From assembly GCA_038503075.1 (NCBI GenBank), contig JBCAML010000013.1, positions 1 through 64,000 of the forward strand: DNA of 64,000 bases, written 5' to 3'. Positions 57,348 through 64,000 of this stretch are shown here, one piece after another; the first letter of the stretch is position 1; every line of letters begins with the position of its first letter. The translations under genes and the position numbers were made by a program. Under the pieces are notes generated by a model, which saw only the letters and a program-made list of their open reading frames with translations, made no database searches and was not told the origin of the DNA. The DNA comes from Gyromitra esculenta. Its lineage: Eukaryota > Ascomycota > Pezizomycetes > Pezizales > Discinaceae.

Positions 57348-59142
57348 TTTGAATATTTAGGCGGGTAAAGAAGCGAGTGACTTTGAGATTGATGGTGAGA
57401 TTTGAATTGGAGGTGGATGGTCGAGATGTGTTGCTTCGAGGACGGGATTGATCAAGCCTTTATATAGGAAATTATAGCAAGCATTTTATTACTGATTATG
57501 AGGCATTGCACCTATCTCATTGCACACTACGATACTCCCGTTTTGTGATGTCAGGAAGGCCTTGGGGAGGGGATTCGGGATCTCGGATGTCCATCTGAGT
57601 AAGATAGACCTTCCTATCAAAAGCGAGACGGTTGGTACTGCTTAATTACTCGAGGATAAAAATAAAGTTAAATGGTTTTTAAGTAATTAGATCGTATCAT
57701 CTAAATGCTTCATGTAAGCAAACCCAGTAACCAGTAGGTCCAGGGCCGAGAGATAAAAGTTCTTTACCCAAGAAACCCTACTCTACATATTCTACTCTAT
57801 TCTACTCTAGCCAATTAGCCCTAACCAACCCAAGTATACCTAGTGCTCGGTTAGAGACGCTCTGCTTTCACGATACCGCCTGTTCCATGAACAGTGGATC
57901 GATCTGACGTAGGGTAGATTAAGGGTTTGGTGCATCTAAATTTAGAACTGATCTAGGCTGGTTTCGGCCAAGCCCGTTGATTGTTGCAGAGAAGTTTCCG
58001 GAAAAGGCATTTCTACACTAGTGGCAACTTTTATCAGATCCCGTTACAGCGACTCTGTGATTGGGTTCAGGTTCGAATTCAATGGCGATGCTTATTTTTG
58101 CACGAATGAAATATACTCTACTGGGTTCACTCTCTTCCAGTAGGCGGATACCATCGCTGTCTGGTGTTGCCGTCCCGTGTGGTACATAAAGTACGGAGTT
58201 TCTCCCTTCCAGGCACAAGTACCGCTCCACAATAATAACTGTAGTATTATCATTTTACGCATGACCACTAGCTCGACATCTCGGGGCTGTAGCCGGTTGC
58301 GCCAATAAGTTTCAATGAATCTCAGCGAGTTCATGGCTACGAGGTAGAGGTACCAAGTACGTTGCATACAACTGGGGGGCTGGAGGGCAAAAACTGTTCA
58401 TGTTCTTAGTCCCAACTCCAATAACAGAGAACCATCGAAACAGATATCTCCTACCCAGGACGAGTCTACGAATTTCTTCGCCTTGTAAACAACTACCATG
58501 AAGGGGCGGTCAAAGGATTCCTACTAAAGTTAGTTTGAGACAACTAAAACTCTCGAATCATCACCCCAGATCACGCCAATTCTTTCCTAAAGAGTATAAA
58601 GAAGGTGGATCCGAAGTTCGATCGACGTCCGACTCATCTACTCTCACTCGATACCCCTCTCGGAGAGAGATACTTTAGGCCTAGATTAATGCTACTATTA
58701 GGAGAAAGCTTTGACTAGTAAGCTTTCCCGGCCAATTCACCGTATGAAAAGGGTCAAGCAACGACGGCAATGGTGGTGCGCCAACCATGAAAACCAGGTT
58801 AAGTACGGCAACCTAGATACGAAGATATCCCTGCTCCATTCGACGAGCATGGTACTGATCCTGTTGAACGTTCTTGGCTCAATAGGTTGCACTCGATCGC
58901 AAACTTAATTTTAAACGGGTCAAGTGAGCAACTATCTTGTAGCATGCTAGTTAAATAGAATCATTCCAAGTAATCTAAGTATTTTAAATATTTATCGATG
59001 GTAAAGAAAGATACTAGGGAGACATTAAAGAGCGATATTAAGCAGATACATCGAGGACCCAGACCCATCCAGATCATTTACAACCTAGCTATTAAATTCT
59101 AAACACTACACTTCTACAAGGGTAATGCGAGCTTATGCGAGC
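57348..59142. other. Intergenic; no supported gene
   Basis: Minus frames at 58018-58367 overlap each other in different frames (WRNRLQPRDVELVVMRKMII) but no family emerges. The first 120 bases include a likely promoter of the preceding secreted-protein gene (CTTTATATAGGAAAT at about 57458-57472 on the plus strand, a TATA-like block). Confidence 0.5.
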
Positions 59143-59918
59143 TTAGCTGGTGGCACTGCAAGCTCCATAAGCCTGGGCTTTCACCTTGGTAGCAACGCAA
59201 CCATCAGGGATTGGGTTTTCACCACCGACGTAGAAGATTTGGTAGGAATTGGTATAAACAGCGGACGGGCATACTGCCCAGTTGTCCTCGCTTTGATAAC
59301 TACACAAGTGTTAGGATTGGACTAACCCAAATAATAAATGGTGGGGTTGTTACCGGAGGTAGCCAGCGGAATCGATAGTAAACCCAGTGGTTGTTGCGCC
59401 AGCGGGAATGGATTGCCAGGTCGTTAGCCCAACAGGTTTGACCCTGTTATCGAGTCTATTAGTCTCTCTCCTTAATTAGATATGGGCTTCAGTTCAGACT
59501 TACTGGTCCGTGAAGATGTACCAGGTCTGGTATCTATCGGCATGGTACGTGAGGAAGCTAAGCGTTCCATCGGAAGCTAAGTTCACTTCAATCGCGATAC
59601 ACATTAGTTTAAATTTTATCGAGAACAAATTTGTTTTCTAACTTACCAATCATAGGTTCGGCAATCTGCTGTGTCTTGACGTTTCCGCTCAACGCACCAC
59701 CTAATGATCAAGAACCCGTTAACACCCTCGAGCTCATTACTGACTCGAAATCAGTTCTTACCGTCCGCTCCATTAACCCACGAAACCCAATTGTAAACAG
59801 AGTTCAGAGTCGTCGAGGGCTCTACGTAGAGACGATAAGACGCGTTTTGGGCAGCGCAAGCTTGGATCCCAGCAAGAACGCCGACGAGAAGGGTCGAGAA
59901 AACTTTAGTGTACTGCAT
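59143..59918 (-). CDS. Small secreted protein, paralogue-like partner of 56657-57347
   Basis: Five exons, 59762-59918, 59647-59700, 59504-59585, 59354-59443 and 59143-59299, give 179 residues; all four introns are 54-61 bp with GTAAG donors. The signal peptide is MQYTKVFSTLLVGVLAGIQACA. Mature landmarks are SYRLYVEPSTTLNSVYNWVS, NGADGGALSGNVKTQQIAEP, DQVKPVGLTTWQSIPAGAT and EDNWAVCPSAVYTNSYQIFY, then a C-terminal Cys pair. The overall plan equals that of the secreted gene 1.8 kb away, with low residue identity. Intron 2 uses an AAG acceptor. PhiA-like family membership is tentative. Confidence 0.83.
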
Positions 59919-62900
59919 TTCGATTGGACAGTTTGTTGGTTATCGGAAACTGGGAGGTAGTGTGTAGTACTAAAGTGAATGTGAATCTGTTGAATGTGGA
60001 GATACTGAACTGTTTGATGGTGAAGGAGTGACTTTGACGAGGAGGAAAGTGGTCGCACATAAAGGCACTGAGGACCGGGAGGTTTTTAAGCTGAATGGGA
60101 TATTAAACTGGATTCGGATAGCTCCCCCCCGAATAAGGTAGGGAAATAATCATCACGGACGTGTAACGGCATGAACTCCTCGTGCTTCCATCGAGTAGGA
60201 CAGTGTATTTTTAGCTGCCACCACACAACTTGAGCTTGGCGTTCGACCACTCCAAAGCACTGTGACGTAAAAATCACTTGACTGGCCGTGTTTCGGTGGC
60301 GGGTCCAGTATTCTTGTAGGGTAGTGGCAAAAAATTTCTCAGACAGGTAAAATATTAGATTGATGCTTGGCGTGCTTTAATTTTCGCAGTTGGCCTCGTA
60401 TTGGTTCCATGCGGGCCACCGAGAGATCAGAGCCACGATCGAATAAAAACAAAACAGAAATTCTAATTATATACGAGTTAAGAGTGAGTAAAATCTACGG
60501 CTTAACGTGAGACTGAAAGACGCAAGTGAGCAACGAAAGCTGAAGGGAAAAAATGATGGGGTGATTCTGACAAACTGTGGGAGAACCGCCATTACACAAG
60601 CCTCGGCTCACGTATGTTCTTGGCGCCTTATGCCTACATGTATGTATGCACTTATAGTACTGAATCTAGATTGGTAGGTATCCCAACTTTACAGCTGTTT
60701 GTGTATATTTTGAGGTACAAGCTAGAGAGCGGGAATAAAATCCTGAAAAAAGACCTACTGGGCAGGGAGTTTTAACCCCCGTAAAAATTGCTCTGGCCGG
60801 AGCGAGCCCGGGGTTTTGCGCGTGCCACGGATGTACTCTAAGACATACTCTATATATACGCGTGATTTTCTATGATTTGGGGAATTCATCGGGGGTTTAG
60901 ACCCCCCTCATACAACATCACCCAACCTCCCTGGCCCATATAAACATCTGTGCGCTTCACCACATAGTTACATGTAGCAGTAACGAAGCCTAGCTACGTA
61001 TACTCAGTGCATGAAACAAAGACTTGGTGTCGAATTAACCCTAAGAACCAAAATCGCGGTTGGAGGTTATAGTAAGCCGAATCGTACTTTATATTCACGA
61101 TCAAGATGGGCGTATCCAAGATTTCCTTATGTGATGTGGTACACGCCCAAAAGCGAGGGTAAACATGACTACATGTAATTTGTGCAACTTTTCGTGATTC
61201 TCCCAAGAAGCAGAGGCGTCCCCACAAAATAACGTTGCTTTTGTATTTTTAGTGGTGGAAGCGAGTTCCCGAGTTCCGACTATAAAGTTCTGCGGCCGGA
61301 GCGTTGCCTATATACTTGGCATTAATTAGGGCTTGACTACTCTAGATGTAGATGTAGAGAATCACCGCGTATTCTATTTCTGTCACCTTCAGCCGCCCCC
61401 TTTACTTTATTGGATCGTCTCTAGTTTACTTTTAAGAATTCTTCTAAGTCTTTCTCAACATTCTAACTAGTAGGCTGAAATTTCAACTTTGTTCAATTCT
61501 TCGATTTCATCTAAGAGTAAATATAAGCGATCTATCGCTTACCCAAAAAAATTTCTCAAATAACGCGAAGGGAACTCAGAGCTGGATTTACGGTTTCTGG
61601 CCTTCCTTCGAGACCTTAAACCTAAGAGATCTCAGTATTGGCGTGTACTACTATCTAGTCTATATAGGCGTATTTTGAATAAAATCGCTTCTGTACTTTA
61701 GTGACAATAGAAAAACGAGGCTTTCGAGTGAGAGGCTATGATCTTCCCTGTTGCCACGATGAGGGCTCTTGTAAGTTAAAGGATTCGATTCACCACTTAG
61801 GGCCTAAGAACCGTACCCATACAGAAAGCGTTCTTACCGTCAGTATGGAAAAAGTAAAAATATATGGATTCTAATCTTTACAGTATCCCTCCCGAAATAC
61901 AAATCACAAAGATCATGTAACTCTATTGTGATCCACGAGGTCTTGAGGAGAACACGCCCGAACGCCCTCAAACTATTCAGACGTATAGAGGTCGGGATTT
62001 GTGTCTTCGTTTATGGCAGTGGCATTTGCAGCGCGACTTACTCGAAACCCCTTAAGCAGATTTCTCAAACTGGTGAGCTTCGAGGCAGAGCATGCTTATG
62101 TAAGTAGGCTGATATACCTGACTCAAGAGACCTTACCAACCACAGTACTCCACCCATACTCTTAATATCCTTCCAACATGATCGTGAAGATAACTTCTGC
62201 ACATTATCAAATCCTTGACTATTTTCTACATAGTCTAAAATCACACCTAGCAAAGGTTCTGTGTTTATTAATAACAGGCTCGGCAGTGGGTACAGACATT
62301 CTCTTGTTTACAGTACGAGCACACGGGATGAATCTGCTACTATATTACTAAGAGATGCTAGCTTGGTTTTAGAGAACAACCGTATTTACCATAGGTTTCA
62401 GCCATTTCTTCAGAATACCACACATATGATGTACCGGTTGGTCCTTTTTGGTACCGAGGCCCACTAAAGAAATACCAGCGAAGATTTTGTGCCCACAATG
62501 GAATAAAGAGCCGGTTGGCTTGTGCTCAGCAACTACATATAGCTGCGGGAGATCGTTATGCCAAAGAGGCACATTAAAACTGTTGCTGGATAGCTGTAAT
62601 ATAAATTTTTGGGGTACGAGGTGACGTTTTTCTACCCAAGTGCAGAAATCATACCTAACATCTAGGGGTTACATACACTGGAGTCGTCCCGTGACGACAC
62701 CTGGAACTACCATATCAATCTGACTTGATTCGATGCAGACGCCACTATGCCTTGATGGGAATGTTGTAGGCTTGGCAAGAACGGCAGGGCTGGTGATTGG
62801 CGAAATCTCCGATCCAAGGTCAGGAAATCACGTGATAGAATCACTTCAACTTTATTTGGACTCAACCAAAATGCCTGGAGGATAAGAGCACAGAACTGAA

Positions 62901-63392
62901 ATGAAATAAGCGACAATTGACTGTCATTTATATAGTTTAGTCTGAAGATACTGAGTGGATTGTTTATCTTAAAGTCTTGACACTGCGATGTTTACCGCAA
63001 AAATGAGGGCTAGGGTTGGCCATCAAAAGTGGCCTGAGCTTTCAGCCAAGATCGACAGACAGGCGCCTCCATTCAGGCCATTCCTCTCGCTTAATTTTTA
63101 ACGGCCGACCCCCCCCTTCATTCTGCTTTCGTCCTTGTAGTTTTCCTCCTCCCAACCTCAACGACACACTCAACTTCTGTAAAAGTTCAACCTCCATCTC
63201 TGCTAGAACCAGAATCATAACAACATTGTATCAAATAACCGATCAAAAGAGTCAATCTCAATCAGTAGGTTAATCATTCCATCCCATTTCATTCTTATCG
63301 CTCGATTGGAAGCTCCTCAGCTATGAACACTCTTTTCTCTCCGTAATTCTATACCATAGATAAAATCTAACAGTAAGTAAACATCTAGCAGA
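59919..63392. other. Gene-poor 3.5-kb region
   Basis: Short frames on both strands (for example 60086-60277, 60994-61227 and 62369-62572, all minus) with no family resemblance or splice pattern. AT-rich throughout. The last 300 bases probably hold the SFH5 promoter and 5' leader. Confidence 0.5.
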
Positions 63393-64000
63393 ATGTCTGC
63401 CGAATATTCCATCTGGCCTGAATTGGAGGGGTCCCATCCCCTGCATGTTCTCCACACTGAGCTCTCTACCCTTCTCGCAGAAGAACCCGCTCACAAAATC
63501 TGGGGCGTTACTCTCTCGCCAGACTTAGACCACTTTTCGACCAAGATCATCTTGCAGAAGTTTCTGAGAGCCAATAAAGGTGATAAAGAGCAGGCTAAGA
63601 AACAGCTCGAGGATACTCTACAATGGCGCAGAAGCTATTTTGGCGAGAATGGTAAGGTCGCCGGTAGTTGGGATGAATCCAAATTTGAGGATTTGGCGTA
63701 TATCACGAGAGAAACCGTCAAGGATGCCGGTGCAGAAGAAGGGAAAGAAGTCATTGTGACTTGGAATATCTATGGCCATGTTAAGGATTTTGCCAAGACT
63801 TTTGGCGACGTGGAAGAGTACCTACCCTAAACCCTACTATGTTATTGGTAGCACCCATTATTAACGTTGTTCTTCTCATTTGTTAAGATTCCTTCGCTGG
63901 CGTGTAGACCTGATGGAACGCTCCATAGAGCTCCTCGACTTGGCTTCTGCAAAGGAACCTATCCCGGATTGGAACACCGAGCAACCCACTGTGGATCCCT
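63393..64000 (+). CDS. SFH5: Sfh5-like phosphatidylinositol transfer protein (5' part)
   Basis: Exon 1, 63393-63817, joins in phase 2 to 63888 onwards over a 70-bp GTACCT...TTAAG intron with a TTAAC branch site; the gene runs off the right edge, so only about 180 residues are seen. The CRAL-TRIO N-terminal helices are visible: HKIWGVTLSPDLDHFSTKII, LQKFLRANKGDKEQAKKQLE and TLQWRRSYF. Exon 2 starts FLRWRVDLMERSIELLDLAS. These fit Sfh5, a non-classical Sec14-like protein; the yeast member binds haem and has been linked to lipid exchange at the ER and plasma membrane. The lipid- or haem-binding core lies beyond the window. Confidence 0.9.

Noticed and set aside
63826..63837. CCCTAAACCCTA, a telomere-like motif in the SFH5 intron
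   Set aside because: Less than two heptamers; can arise by chance and is not an interstitial telomere array.
1..64000. CRISPR arrays, rRNA genes, bacterial-type operons
   Set aside because: None seen; the window is eukaryotic with introns, and repeats are telomeric, LTR or minisatellite.

Overview
The window is one end of a chromosome from a filamentous ascomycete fungus. It opens with 14 perfect CCCTAAA heptamers, so base 1 is a telomere tip. The genes carry short introns (about 50-100 bp) with GT...AG ends and CTAAC/CTGAC-type branch sites. The recognisable proteins are fungal: actin-like Arp9, Sfh5, But2 and small secreted proteins, an F-box/ankyrin protein and an asteroid-type nuclease-fold protein. 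A place in Pezizomycotina, perhaps Pezizomycetes, is my inference from the style of the families; nothing in the window fixes the species.

Layout. 1-7.1 kb is telomere, subtelomeric repeats and a broken Ty3/gypsy chromovirus on the minus strand with two LTRs, plus a diverged third LTR-like copy. 8.3-10.4 kb holds a four-exon gene of unknown function. 12.4-13.0 kb is a secreted But2-domain gene. 13-18.6 kb is gene-empty and has an 11-bp minisatellite and an inverted repeat. 18.7-20.1 kb is the most interesting locus: a complete, intron-containing peptide alpha-N-methyltransferase of the borosin (omphalotin-precursor, OphMA-like) family. In such proteins the enzyme and its peptide substrate are one polypeptide. 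21.9-27.3 kb is a graveyard: an ankyrin pseudogene, an SRPK-kinase pseudogene and a frameshifted coiled-coil gene. A TIR element with TA ends follows at 27.4-28.2 kb.

From 29.5 kb the sequence becomes ordinary chromosome arm: an RBR E3 ubiquitin ligase, a WW-domain protein, a secreted alpha-carbonic anhydrase, Arp9 (SWI/SNF-RSC), a secreted Cys-containing protein, a proline-rich membrane protein, an asteroid-domain protein, an F-box/ankyrin protein, an NmrA-like NAD(P)-binding protein, two small membrane proteins, two related secreted proteins, and the 5' part of SFH5 running off the right edge.

How the genes relate. I see no classical gene cluster. Five genes encode predicted secreted proteins (But2, carbonic anhydrase, Cys-containing, and the related pair at 56.7-59.9 kb), which fits a subtelomeric accessory region. 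The borosin gene has no recognisable tailoring enzyme, P450 or prolyl oligopeptidase beside it, so any maturation partners would lie elsewhere. Exon models were built by hand from reading frames and splice signals, without transcript data.
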